From NCBI GenBank assembly GCA_963701445.1, contig CAVPAM010000028.1, positions 1 to 64,000 on the forward strand: a DNA stretch of 64,000 nt, written 5' to 3'. Positions 28,098 through 38,132 of the stretch are shown piece after piece. The notes under the pieces were generated by a model. It ran no database searches. It had not been told where the DNA came from and saw nothing but the letters and a program-made list of their open reading frames with translations. The translations under genes and the position numbers were made by a program. Source of the DNA: CAKZLS01 sp963701445 (GTDB taxonomy: Bacteria; Pseudomonadota; Alphaproteobacteria; Rhodospirillales; Defluviicoccaceae). The stretch's first letter is position 1. Every line of letters starts with the position of its first letter.

Positions 28098-28607
28098 AGT
28101 TTCAGGACTAGCTCGAGCTCGGGCTCGGGCTCGGGGACCGGTGGCGGCGCGCGTTCCATGTCGGACAGGCCGGGACCGAAGATCTCCGCCACCTCGTTGG
28201 CGCGCGGGTCCGCCTCGGCGAACCGCCGCAGCGCCACGTCCTTCGAGAGAACGTGGTTGCGGAACCATGCGTTGAGGAACTCGAGCATCTCCACGAGAAA
28301 CGACGGATCCTTGTCCGTCTCGTAGCGGTCGCGGGTGTCGTATATGTACTGGATAAAGCCGGCGTGATCGTCGCGCTGTTCCCTCAGGCCCGGAAAGCCG
28401 CAGGCCTCCATGACCCGCTCCTCGCGGGCCAGGTGAATTTCCAGATAGGCGATCAGGCTGTCGAACACATCGACCGGATCGGTTTCGGAATCACCCGCGT
28501 TCAACGAGTTCGTGCATCCGGTTGATCAGCGCGACCAACGCCTGGTGGTCGGAATCCAGAAGCGGCACGCCGACGCTCATGCTGTCGGACCATTCGTAGA
28601 ATGACAC
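28094..28607 (-). pseudogene. bacteriohemerythrin (second of three), frameshifted
   Basis: From GTG 28607 (with GGAAGG upstream) the frame reads VSFYEWSDSMSVGVPLLDSD, then HQALVALINRMHELVERG and TGA. One base later the neighbouring frame continues DSETDPVDVFDSLIAYLEIH, through LAREERVMEACGFPGL and FRNHVLSKDVAL to the stop at 28094. Removing one G from the GGG at about 28504 restores a normal hemerythrin with all ligand motifs and an acidic, Pro-rich tail. Either a real mutation or a homopolymer error. Confidence 0.85.
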
Positions 28608-28712
28608 GTTTCCTTCCCTTTCCTCCTTGCCGTCAGTTCCCGGTTTTGGGTGTTCTTTTCTTCCGGGTTATGTATCGGCGGTCTTGCCTGTTTTCCTTCG
28701 TCTCCTAATGCG

Positions 28713-29126
28713 TCACGGCTTTGCGATACCGGACTGCGTCAAGAACTCCCTGAACGCCAGGTCGCCATGAACGATGTCGTCCATCAGGAATTGGCACATG
28801 GACTCGAAGCATCGTTTGAGCTCGGCCGAACCCCGGGGCCTCTGGCACAACGACTGCACGCTCTTCGCCTTCCAGATCAGCTCCTGGTGATAGACGATAT
28901 GACTGTTCAGTTCCGGGTATTTGGCGTGCCGGAGAATCTTCTCTTCGGCGAGAAAATGTTCCTCGGCCTCCTGCACGAACTCTTCCAGCAGCGTCGCGCA
29001 CATCCCGTAGTTCTTCTTCTGCACCGCGTTTCTGACGCGCAGCATGATGGCGATGATTTTCCGGTGATCGTTGTCGATCTCGTCCAATCCGATTTCGTAC
29101 TTGCTGAAGTCAGCGATTTCATTCAT
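28713..29126 (-). CDS. bacteriohemerythrin-like protein (third of three)
   Basis: The 137-residue protein has His21 (NDHRKI), His57/Glu61 (EEHFLAEEKIL), His76 and His80 (NSHIVYHQEL) and His120, as in bacteriohemerythrins. The final Asp ligand expected five residues after His120 is replaced (HGDLAF; Phe125), so the di-iron site may be altered. It lies on the same strand as the second copy, 105 bp upstream, and is diverged from both others, so the cluster is not a recent triplication. Confidence 0.88.
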   Translation of the reverse strand: MNEIADFSKYEIGLDEIDNDHRKIIAIMLRVRNAVQKKNYGMCATLLEEFVQEAEEHFLAEEKILRHAKYPELNSHIVYHQELIWKAKSVQSLCQRPRGSAELKRCFESMCQFLMDDIVHGDLAFREFLTQSGIAKP

Positions 29127-29222
29127 TTGGCTTCAATCTCTCGACGCCTTTCGCGGCCCTTTCGGCTTCGCGCCCGGGCCAGCTTCCATTAAACCATCAC
29201 CGGTTGCGTTAACGCAAGGTCA

Positions 29223-30218
29223 TTACAAATCCGGCGCGCAGCCATTCCCGCGGCCCGCCCGTCGCGCCCATGGCAGGTCGTCCAGATCCACGTTGCCGCC
29301 GGTGAGAACGAGCCCCACCGCGCGATCGCGGAACACCTCCGGATAGGCCAGGACGACGGCAAGGGGCACGGCGCAGGACGGCTCCACCACCAACTTCATG
29401 CGCTCCCAGATCAGGCGCATGGCGGCGACGATCTGCTCCTCGGTGACCGTGAGGATGTCCGTCACGCGCGCCCGGATGATCTCGAAGGTCAGCGTCCCCA
29501 GGGACGCGCGCAAACCGTCGGCGATGGTGTCGGGGTTGCCGGCGTCGATGATGCGCCCCGCCATGAACGAGCGCCGGGCGTCGTCGGCGTTGGCGGGCTC
29601 GGCGCCGTACACGGCAATCCGTTCCGAGACCCCGGCGCAGGCGATGGCGGTGCCGGCGAGCAGGCCGCCGCCGCCCACCGGCGCCATCACGGCGTCCAGG
29701 TCTCCCGCGTCCTCGATCAGTTCCACGGCGGCCGTTCCCTGCCCGGCGATCACCGCCGCGTCGTTGTAGGGATGGACCACGGTCATTCCGGTCCGCCCGA
29801 CCACCCGCCGCAGGGTCCGCTCGCGGGCCTCCATGCCGGGCTCGCAGAACACGATCTCGCCGCCGTATCCCTCCACCGCCCGCTGTTTGACCAGCGGCGC
29901 GTTCGCGGGCATGACCACGCATGCCTTGATCCCGCGCCAGGCGGCCGCCTGGGCCAGCGCCGCGCCGTGGTTGCCCGACGAGTGGGTGGCGACGCCGGCC
30001 CGCGCCGCCTCGTCGCCGAGCGAGAACACCGCGTTGGCGGCGCCCCGGATCTTGAACGCCCCGACCTTCTGCAGGTTCTCGCACTTGAACAGAAGCCGCG
30101 CGCCGCTCATCCGGTCCAGGGTGGCGCACGTCAGCACCGGCGTGCGGTGGACATACCGCCGGATCCGCCCGTGGGCCGCGCGCACGTCGTCAAAGGTGGG
30201 GGGGGAACGGTCGTTCAT
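29223..30218 (-). CDS. PLP-dependent threonine/serine dehydratase-like enzyme
   Basis: The 331-residue fold-type II enzyme has the PLP lysine in GAFKIRGA (Lys56), THSSGNHGAALAQAAA, and the phosphate loop VGGGGLLAG. It lacks the C-terminal ACT-like regulatory domain of biosynthetic IlvA, so it is closer to catabolic threonine dehydratase, serine racemase or hydroxyaspartate dehydratase; these cannot be separated by eye. It follows the STAND-WD40 gene by 78 bp on the same strand, but a functional link is not implied. Confidence 0.85.
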   Translation of the reverse strand: MNDRSPPTFDDVRAAHGRIRRYVHRTPVLTCATLDRMSGARLLFKCENLQKVGAFKIRGAANAVFSLGDEAARAGVATHSSGNHGAALAQAAAWRGIKACVVMPANAPLVKQRAVEGYGGEIVFCEPGMEARERTLRRVVGRTGMTVVHPYNDAAVIAGQGTAAVELIEDAGDLDAVMAPVGGGGLLAGTAIACAGVSERIAVYGAEPANADDARRSFMAGRIIDAGNPDTIADGLRASLGTLTFEIIRARVTDILTVTEEQIVAAMRLIWERMKLVVEPSCAVPLAVVLAYPEVFRDRAVGLVLTGGNVDLDDLPWARRAGRGNGCAPDL

Positions 30219-30296
30219 CAGTCTTGAGTATCGCCAATATCATGCCGCTGTTCAAGCGGCCGGGCGTACAGCGGGCGGGCGCCGCTGGCGCAACAT

Positions 30297-33200
30297 TCAT
30301 CCCCGGAGCGCGGACGCGCGCCTTAACGCGCGGCCGTCTTCCGTCGTGCCGCAGGCAGCACCAAATCGGTCCTCCTCCTCCTCGGAAAGCGGAGCGAGAA
30401 GTCCGCACGCGTACTCGATCCTCGACGCCAGGTCCGGGGGCACTTTCCACACGGCGGCCGTGCCGTCCTCCGACGCGGTGACGATCTGGCGGCCGCCGGC
30501 GTCGTACCCGCTCCACTTGATCGCGCCGCCGTGCCGGCGAAGCACGGCCAGCGTGTCGCCGGACGCGACATCGAGGATCCGCACCGCGCCATCGGAGCCC
30601 GCCACCACGAGGTACCGGCCATCCGGGCTGAACGACGCGGACCCCACCGCCTCCTCCGGTTCGGTTCTGAACGTCCCGAGCAGCGCGCCCGAATCCGCAT
30701 TCCATACACGCATCGTCTTGTCCACCGACGTGGTGACGATCCGGGTGCCGGCGGCATCGAACGCGGCGCTCACGACCGTGACGTCATGACCGGAAATCAC
30801 GCGGAGCACCTCCCCCGTCGCCGCGTCCCACACGCGCGCCGTGCCGTCGACCGAGGACGTGACGACGCGTTTTCCGTCGGGCGCGAACGCCGCGTGCGTC
30901 ACGGGACCGGTGTGACCGCCCAGAACGACGCGCAGCTCGCCGGTTTCGCTGTCCCAGACGCGCGCCGTTCCATCCGTCGACGCGGTCACCACGCGGTCGC
31001 CCCCGGGGAAAAAAGGGCGGAGAAGAGAAGCCCATTTTGCGCGCGAGTCCCGCTTTCCCCGTCGATTCCGCCTCGGGTGCTCGCGCTGTTTGGCAGCGAG
31101 ACGATCGTTTCGCCGCTGCCCGCTTTCCAGATGCGCGCGGTGCCGCCCGCCGCCGTGACGATCCGGTCGCCGGTGGAATCGAAAGCGGCGGAAAGGACCG
31201 GTTGATCATGCTCGATCTTGGAGAATCTGCTCGCCGGTCGACGGGTTCCACACCCGCGCCGTTTTGTCCAGAGAGGCGGTAACGACACGGTCTCCCGTCA
31301 CGCTGAAGTCGGCGAATTTGAGGCCTGCGCCATGCCCCCGCAGCGCAACCGGCTTGGCCTTGTCAAATTTTTCGAGATCCCAGATGTAAGCCGAGGTTCC
31401 CCCGAACATCGCCAAAATCCGGTCCGAGGCGGGACTGAAATGGGCCCGGCTGATCCAGCCAAAAACTCCAGCGGGCCCCTCCAAACCGACGACCGTCGTG
31501 CCTTTTTCCCAATCCCAGATCCGCGCCGTCTTGTCGTTCGCCGCCGTCAGGACATGCTTGCCGTCGCGGCTAAACTCGGCCGACGTCACTTCCTTGCGAT
31601 GTCCTACCAGCGTTCGCAGGGGCTCGCAGGCCGTGCATTCCGTTCCGCAGGGTTCCGCGTTCCACACCCGCGCCTTGCCGTCCCTGGACGCCGTGACGAT
31701 GTACTTTCCCTCGCCGTCGAATTGTGCGTCCGCAACCGGCGACCAATGGACACGCGGCTGCCCCATCTCCTGACCGGTCGCCGCGTCCCAGATCCGCGCG
31801 GTTCCATCGAAAGAGGCAGTGACGACCCGCGCCCCATCGCGGTCGAACGCGGCGGAGAACACGCCCTGGGTGTGTCCCGAGAGCTTCTTGATCAACGCGC
31901 CGTCGGCGGCATTCCACACGCGCGCCGTGTTGTCGGAGGACGCGGTCACGATTTTGCCGCCGTCCCTGGAAAACGCCGCCATGTTCACGCCTGCCGTGTG
32001 TCCGGTCAGCGTCGCGACAATTCGCTTCTCCCGCGGATCCCAGATCTTGGCGGTCGATCCCGTGGGCGAAGACGCATCGAAATAGGCCACCACGATCCGC
32101 CGGCCCTCGGAATCGAAACTGGCCCAACGCGCCTGACCGCGGTCCTTGATGGGGTCACCGACCGTCTTCCCCGTCGCCACGTCCCAGACACGCGAGGTTC
32201 CATCGTCGGCGGCCGTGACCACAAACGTCCCGTCGCCGCTGAAATTGGCGGCGTGGAGCCGTGTACCGTCGCTCCAACGTGGTCCCGATGGGACGATACA
32301 ACGCCTTGAACAACGCGTTCTCCGGCTCCGACAACACGTCCATGGATTCCGGCGAACCCGACCGGCCGAGTATGAACTCGAGACGATCCGGATCCTGGGC
32401 GAACATCTCCAGCGGAATTCGCATGGCGGTTCGATTGTTTCCGTTCTCGAGTTCCAGCCGCGAGAGGGTGGAGACCAACTTGGCCTGTCCCTTCACCGCC
32501 TTGAACTCCGCGATCTTCGCCTGCTCCTTCGCGGTCCTCGCCTCATTTTCGCGGATCCAGCCCCAAGCGGACGACACCGCCGCCAAGGCAAGGAAAAAAC
32601 CCGCGACGACCGCCACCTGCCGGTACTTCCGCGCGGCCGCCTCCTGTTCGCACGGCGCGCCGTTGCTCCGCGTCCGCGCGCAGCCTCTGCTCCTCCGCGA
32701 GCTCGTCTCAGGTTGCTCTCCTTCTCGAGCCGCTCCGCCTTCTTTTCCCTCCGCTCCCGGTCCTGAGCCTCCTCGCTCAGACTGAGAAACCGCATGGCCA
32801 GGTCGAAATTGCCGCCATAGCGATCCGACCATGCTTCGTTGGGCTTCTCGTCCTGTTGCCATTTCTGCGCGGTCTCGAGACTGGGCGTGCGCCAAAGCGG
32901 CGCTTGCCCGCGTTCCCACAATTCGGCATCGCCAGCCAGACGCAAATAGGTTTTGGCCAACTCCGCCTCTTTCCGCACCCATTCGCGCAGTTTGTCCCAC
33001 TGACGGATCAGGCTTTCGTGGCTGATATCCAGATCGGTGCCGGGAAAAAGCGTCTCGGAAATCCCCGGCACGATGAAGTTGGTGTCCGGCGTTCTGAACA
33101 CGTGGGCCATGCCCATGACCAGCTCCGGGGCCACGCCCGCGACCTCGGCGATTTCCTGAACCGGCGTGGGGCGCCGGGTATCCATGTGATCGGAGCCGAG

Positions 33201-34187
33201 TTCGCAAAGCCGGCGGAACATGATCTCGCCCAGCCGTTTCTGATCCTCGTTCAGACGGCCGTAAGCCTCGTTCGCGTGATTGGAGAGAGCGTTTGTCAGT
33301 CCCCCGACCGCCTCGTAATGCTCGAAGGTCAGGGTTGGCCCACTATCCTCGTCCACCTCGCGCGTGGCGCCCTCGCGTTCGCGGCACGCTTGGTCCCACA
33401 TGCGCATGAGAAGGTGCTGGAGCACGGGCAGGCGATCGGGATCCCTGCTGGTTTCGTTGAGCAGATGGTTGACCAGGGCCGGTTCCACGTCGCCGCCGAA
33501 CACCCGCGCGGGTCCCGTTATCGCGGCCTGCCGCTCGTTGCGGAGAAGGCGCGGCGTCAGGAACTGGCTTTCGCTGACATGTTCCGGCAACCCCTGAAAA
33601 AGTCCGCAATCGCCGATGTAGTCGGAGCGCATGGTCATCACGGCGTAGACGGGAAATTCCTGCTGCTCCGCGCTTTCCAGCATTAGCGCCACGAAGGCGT
33701 CCGCTTCGTCTCTCTCCTTCTCGGTGCGGAACCGGAAGATCTCCTCGAACTGGTCCACCAGCAACAGAAGATTGGTTTCCGGGGGCGGCGGCGTTTCGCG
33801 GAGCGCCTCCACCAGGCCGAGCGGACCGCGCCTGAGCATCGCGCCGAGCAGGCCCTGGGCATCCGGGCCGTATCCACGCTCGGGGCGCATGGCCGATTCG
33901 TCCAGCAGCGCCGCGCTGAGCCGCCGCATGGGATGGCGTCCCGGCCGCATCAGCGCGATCCGCCACCGCGCCCCGGCCGAGACCATCAAACCGGCGGACA
34001 GGTTCGCGATCAAACCGGCGCGAACGAGCGACGATTTGCCGCAGCCGGACGGGCCCACCACCGCGAGGAATCGATGCCGGTCCAGCTTGTTGAGCAGTTG
34101 GTCCGTCTGCTTTTCCCGGCCGAAAAAGACGTCGGCCTCGTCACGGCCGAACGGGTGCAGACCCGGGTATGGCGCTTCGGCGGTCAT
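30297..34187 (-). pseudogene. STAND ATPase-WD40 repeat protein, frameshifted several times
   Basis: From ATG 34187 the frame encodes an AAA/STAND (nSTAND1-type) module: PYPGLHPFGRDEADVFFGRE, Walker A GPSGCGKS (45-52), Walker B LLLLVDQFEEIF (139-150), then helical arms to ~490, a coiled coil and a membrane-like helix (VAVVAGFFLALAAVSSAWGW, ~32590). About twelve WD40 repeats follow (DNTARVWNAADGALIKKL; DGTARVWDSETGELRVVL). The sense passes through several frames: shifts near 32715 and 32650, 32279, 31217 and 31008 (beside C/G runs). Corrected, it is ~1,290 residues. The ATG overlaps the TIR gene's stop (ATGA), so the two are coupled. Confidence 0.82.
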
Positions 34188-35680
34188 GCCCGCGCGGTCG
34201 CGACCAGATCTCTGAGAAACGCGTGGAGATCGTGCCGCGAAGCGCCGCCGGCATGGCCGTTATCGTCACCGCCATCGTCGTCGCAGTCGAACGTGCGGAG
34301 ACCCTTCAGTTTCAGGTTCAGTTCCTCCTTCGGCAGCGGCGGGAATTGGCAGACCGCGAAATTCTTCAGCGTATTGTCCGGCCGTTCGGCCAGCGACTTC
34401 CGGCATTGCATCAGCTGGGAGGTCACCCAATCCCCCGGGGAACGACCGTGGATCAGCACCATCGATTGGCACGAGGAAAGTGCCTGCTCCAGGAATTCCC
34501 GATGCTTGCAAACGTCCCCGGTTTCGGGGGTCCAGGTGTAGTCGACCCCCATTTCGTCGAGGATCTGCTCCACGGTTTTGGAGAAGTTTTTGTCCTCGGG
34601 CTGTCTATTGACGAAAATGAACCTGTCGATCCCGGGACCGGGCGCGACCGCGGCCCCCTGTGCCAAGACAGTCTTCTTGACCTCCCTCATGAAGTCGCCG
34701 ATGCACTCGGCGCGGACGTTCGGTTCGCGGAGAAGATCGCGAACCGCGTCGATTTCCACCGTGTCGAGATCGAGCGCCGGGCTCCGCCACTGCAGGATAC
34801 GCTTGCCGGCCGCCCGGGCGAGTTCCAACTGCAGCCTCGGATAGCCCTGGGGGACATCGTCCGGCATGCGGCCGGGGATGCCGCTCAAGAGCTGCACGAA
34901 AACATCGCAGCGTTCCAGGTCCTTTTCGGCGGCGGCTCGGAAGCCCTCCGCGTCCTGCGGGTACATCGTCCGCGGCAAGACCCCGACGCCGACCTGATCG
35001 AGGCAGTCCCTCACGCTCTTGTAGTCCTGCCACAAGTCGTCCGTGGTCTGGGCTAGAAAAACCGTCTTTTGCGGCGACCATGCCTGTAGCCCGGGCTCCT
35101 CGACGGCCGGTCGCCCTGATTTTCGGATCCCTCGGGAAGGCGCCGCCTTCAACTTCTTGAGTTGGTCCGCGAGTTCGTGGCACAGCCCAAGCACCGCGTC
35201 CCAGTAGTTGTCGTCCGGTTTCGGGAACCCCATGATCCTGGGAGCGCGCTGTTCCGGTTTCCTGACCCAGAAACGATAGCCGTTTAGGTCGCGGAACTCG
35301 CCGGGCCGGTCCTCCTCGAGAGGGTCGAGCTCGACCACGAAGACGCTTGAGGGGTCCCGCCCTGCCGTGATGTCGCGAAAGGCTTCCCGCTCCCGTTCGC
35401 ACCACGGCGACGCCAGGTAGCCTGGCGAGAGAACCACCAGAAGGGTGGCTGACTTCTCGACGGCGTCCATGATGCTCGGGGTGAACGGTTCATTGTTCCG
35501 GAGCCGGTAGTCCATCCAGAGGTCGCACAAACCCTTGCGGCCGAGTTTCCGATCGACCGCCGTTTGCAAATTCCGCGCAAGCAGGGAAACCCACCCGAGA
35601 TCGGTGTCCCCGAGCGGTTCGTTGTCCACGTGAGCATAACTGATGAAAACGTCGTGCTCGTATCCCGACACGTACGCCAT
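34184..35680 (-). CDS. TIR-domain protein with three TIR-like modules
   Basis: The 498-residue protein opens with a clear TIR domain (residues 5-130): GYEHDVFISYAHVDNEPLG, WMDYRLRNNEPFTPSIMDAV and LLVVLSPGYLASPWCEREREA, where a Glu after WC (95-99) could be the NADase residue. Two more Rossmann-like modules follow: ~230-330 (KTVFLAQTTDDLWQDYKSVR, CDVFVQLLSGIPG) and ~380-470 (IDRFIFVNRQPEDKNFSKTV, SSCQSMVLIHGRSPGDWV), both resembling TIR folds. The start at 35680 (MAYVSGYEHD) is preferred to 35773. It overlaps the STAND-WD40 gene by 4 bp; by analogy to TIR-STAND immune pairs it may be the effector. Confidence 0.85.
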   Translation of the reverse strand: MAYVSGYEHDVFISYAHVDNEPLGDTDLGWVSLLARNLQTAVDRKLGRKGLCDLWMDYRLRNNEPFTPSIMDAVEKSATLLVVLSPGYLASPWCEREREAFRDITAGRDPSSVFVVELDPLEEDRPGEFRDLNGYRFWVRKPEQRAPRIMGFPKPDDNYWDAVLGLCHELADQLKKLKAAPSRGIRKSGRPAVEEPGLQAWSPQKTVFLAQTTDDLWQDYKSVRDCLDQVGVGVLPRTMYPQDAEGFRAAAEKDLERCDVFVQLLSGIPGRMPDDVPQGYPRLQLELARAAGKRILQWRSPALDLDTVEIDAVRDLLREPNVRAECIGDFMREVKKTVLAQGAAVAPGPGIDRFIFVNRQPEDKNFSKTVEQILDEMGVDYTWTPETGDVCKHREFLEQALSSCQSMVLIHGRSPGDWVTSQLMQCRKSLAERPDNTLKNFAVCQFPPLPKEELNLKLKGLRTFDCDDDGGDDNGHAGGASRHDLHAFLRDLVATARA

Positions 35681-35954
35681 ACAAGTGTCCCTCCACGCCA
35701 CTTGCCGCGGCGCGCACCAGGGACAGATTTCCGGCAACTGAGTAAATAACGCCCCCGACGCGCAACACGGCATCCGCTCCGGCGTGCCGTGAGCGTAGCC
35801 TCGCTAGGGTTCTCCGCTCCCCAGGTCGCGATGACCTTAATTTGGCCATCCTTATTAACCCGTTAGGGTATATTCCGCGAACACAACGAAATTGTCAAGC
35901 AAGCAGCGCTTTTTTATCCAACCCTCAATTGATGTGCGTTTTCGGTGTTTATCT
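35681..35954. promoter_or_regulatory. AT-rich intergenic region upstream of the TIR-STAND operon
   Basis: No gene is visible. The segment 35825-35910 is markedly AT-rich (for instance TTATTAACCCGTTAGGGTAT, plus strand) and lies upstream of the TIR gene on its strand and downstream of the SLC13 permease. It is the natural place for the operon promoter; I cannot name a sigma site with confidence. Confidence 0.4.
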
Positions 35955-37739
35955 CTACAGCGGCCAGACCCAGAGCAGCATGGGGGTCGCGACCGCGACG
36001 ATCAGGATTTCGAGAGGAAGGCCCATGCGCCAGTAGTCGCCGAATTTGTAACCGCCCGGACCCAGGATGAGCGTGTTGTTCTGATGGCCGATCGGCGTGA
36101 GGAAGGCGCACGACGCGCCGATGGCGACCGCCATCAGGAACGTGTCGGGATTGCACTGCAATTCGGCGGCGATGGCCATGGATATGGGCGCCATCACCAC
36201 GGCGGTCGCGGCGTTGTTGATGATGTCGGAGAGCGTCATGGTGAGAACCAGGACGGCAACGAGCACGACCACGGGCGAGGCGTCGGCGGACAGGTCGACC
36301 AGGCCGCGCGCGATCAGGTCCGTCGTCCCCGAACTTTCCAGCGCGGTTCCGAGCGGGATCATCGAACCCAACAGGACGATCACCGGCCAGTCCACGGAGT
36401 CGTAGACCTCCCGGAGCGAAATGATGCCGAGCACCACCATGGTCGCCGCCGCCATCGCCAGCGCCACGGGAATGCTGACGAAGTTCAGCGCCGCGGCGGC
36501 GACGGCGACGGCGAAGATCAGCACGCTGGGCAACGCGAACCGGCGCTTGTCGATCCGCAGGAAGCGGTCGGCCAGCGGCAGGCATCCGAGCGCCGACGCG
36601 GTCTCCCGCAGGCCGTCCTCGTTGCCCTGCAGCAGGAGGACATCCCCGGTGCGGAAGCGCACGTTCTTGAGGCGTCCGTGGAAAGGTTCGCCTTGCCGCG
36701 ACACCGCGATCAGGGTTGCGCCGAACCGCCGCCGCAGCATCAGCGACGCCGGGCTCCGCCCCTCGATCCAGCAGTTCGTCGGGACCGCCACCTCGATCAG
36801 GGCCGAGTGTTCCTCCCCCAAAACCGGCGACTCCTCCTCGTCCTCGGTGCTCGCGGGCTTCAACTCCAGGGCCGACAGCACGTCCTCGAGCGTCTCGGAG
36901 CCGGCGCGAATGACCACCACGTCCGCCTCGCGCAATTCCGTTTCCCGGGTCAGCCGGTCGATCCGCCGGTTGTTCCGGATCACCGCGACGATATCGGCGT
37001 CGTGCTCGGCGGCCCACTCCTCAAGCTGGCTCAGGGGCTCGCCGGCCGCGCGGCTGTCCTCGGGAACGCGGGCCTCGGTCACGTAGTCCTCGATGTGGAA
37101 CATGTCGCGCGGCGACATCGCCGAGCGTCGCGCCTTCGGGATCAGCCGCCATCCCGCCAGCGCGATGAACGCGATGCCGGCGAGCGCGACGACGCCGCCG
37201 ACCGGCGTGAAATCGAACATGGTGAACGCCGTCCCCGTCTCCCTGCCGCGAAACGTGGCGACGATGATGTTCGGGGGCGTGCCGATCAGCGTGACCAGTC
37301 CTCCGAGAATGGACCCGAAGGACAGCGGCATGAGAACGAGGGCGGGCGAGCGGGACGCCTTGGCGGCCGACTCGATCGCCGCCGGCATGAGCATGGCCAG
37401 GGCCCCGACGTTGTTCATGACCATCGACAGCGATCCGGCCACCCCGCAAAGCACCCCGATGTGCCCCGAGGTCGACTTGATGGGCGGCAGCAGGTGGCGC
37501 GTGATCAGGCCGACCGCGCCGGAGTTGATCAGGGCCCTGCCGATGACGAGCACCAGCGCCACCGTCACCGTGGCGGGATGGCCGAACCCCAGGAACGCGT
37601 CCGCCGCCGGGACCGACCCCGCGGCCGTGGCGATCAGCAGGGCGACGATGGCGACCAGGTCGTACCGCCACCGCCCCCACATGAAGAAGCCGAGCAGACA
37701 CGCCAGAAGCCCGATCAGAAACGCTTGTTCGTACCACAT
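35955..37739 (-). CDS. SLC13/ArsB-NhaD superfamily permease with two RCK-C (TrkA-C) domains
   Basis: The 594-residue membrane protein has ~11 hydrophobic segments split by a soluble central region (~205-400) containing two TrkA-C-like modules (READVVVIRAGSETLEDVLS; FRTGDVLLLQGNEDGLRETA). Signature motifs of the family are visible: VMNNVGALAMLMP, GTPPNIIVATFRG, and, in the second half, LSDIINNAATAVVMAP. These permeases move sulfate, dicarboxylates or similar anions with Na+ or H+. The start at 37739 is chosen at MWYEQAFLIG. The substrate cannot be read from sequence. Confidence 0.88.
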   Translation of the reverse strand: MWYEQAFLIGLLACLLGFFMWGRWRYDLVAIVALLIATAAGSVPAADAFLGFGHPATVTVALVLVIGRALINSGAVGLITRHLLPPIKSTSGHIGVLCGVAGSLSMVMNNVGALAMLMPAAIESAAKASRSPALVLMPLSFGSILGGLVTLIGTPPNIIVATFRGRETGTAFTMFDFTPVGGVVALAGIAFIALAGWRLIPKARRSAMSPRDMFHIEDYVTEARVPEDSRAAGEPLSQLEEWAAEHDADIVAVIRNNRRIDRLTRETELREADVVVIRAGSETLEDVLSALELKPASTEDEEESPVLGEEHSALIEVAVPTNCWIEGRSPASLMLRRRFGATLIAVSRQGEPFHGRLKNVRFRTGDVLLLQGNEDGLRETASALGCLPLADRFLRIDKRRFALPSVLIFAVAVAAAALNFVSIPVALAMAAATMVVLGIISLREVYDSVDWPVIVLLGSMIPLGTALESSGTTDLIARGLVDLSADASPVVVLVAVLVLTMTLSDIINNAATAVVMAPISMAIAAELQCNPDTFLMAVAIGASCAFLTPIGHQNNTLILGPGGYKFGDYWRMGLPLEILIVAVATPMLLWVWPL

Positions 37740-38132
37740 ACCCGATACACCCCCGCGCGCCCGCCGCCGAAACCCCCGACGATGTGCCGCACCCCAACCG
37801 CTACATCGACCGGCGGCCAACCGTCCCGTCAGTATGACACTCCTCGGGGAGCACGCGAGAAGCGGGGGAAGAACGGCTGATGTACCGCCTTCACTCGCTT
37901 ATTGCCCGGCGCCCGCTTTGGGTTAAGATACAGGAAAGCCGTCCGGGGAGCCCGGCCGATGACAGGTGAGCGATCTCATGCCGTCTGTCCAAGACCGGCG
38001 CCTGGACGCCGCGATCCGTCGCGGGGTGATTGATATGTGCGTGTTTTCGTGGAGTCATCCGACTCTCGAACACGCATGACACGGACCGCGCGAACACCGT
38101 TGGGCGGCACGGCAAACGATCGGAGTTTGACC

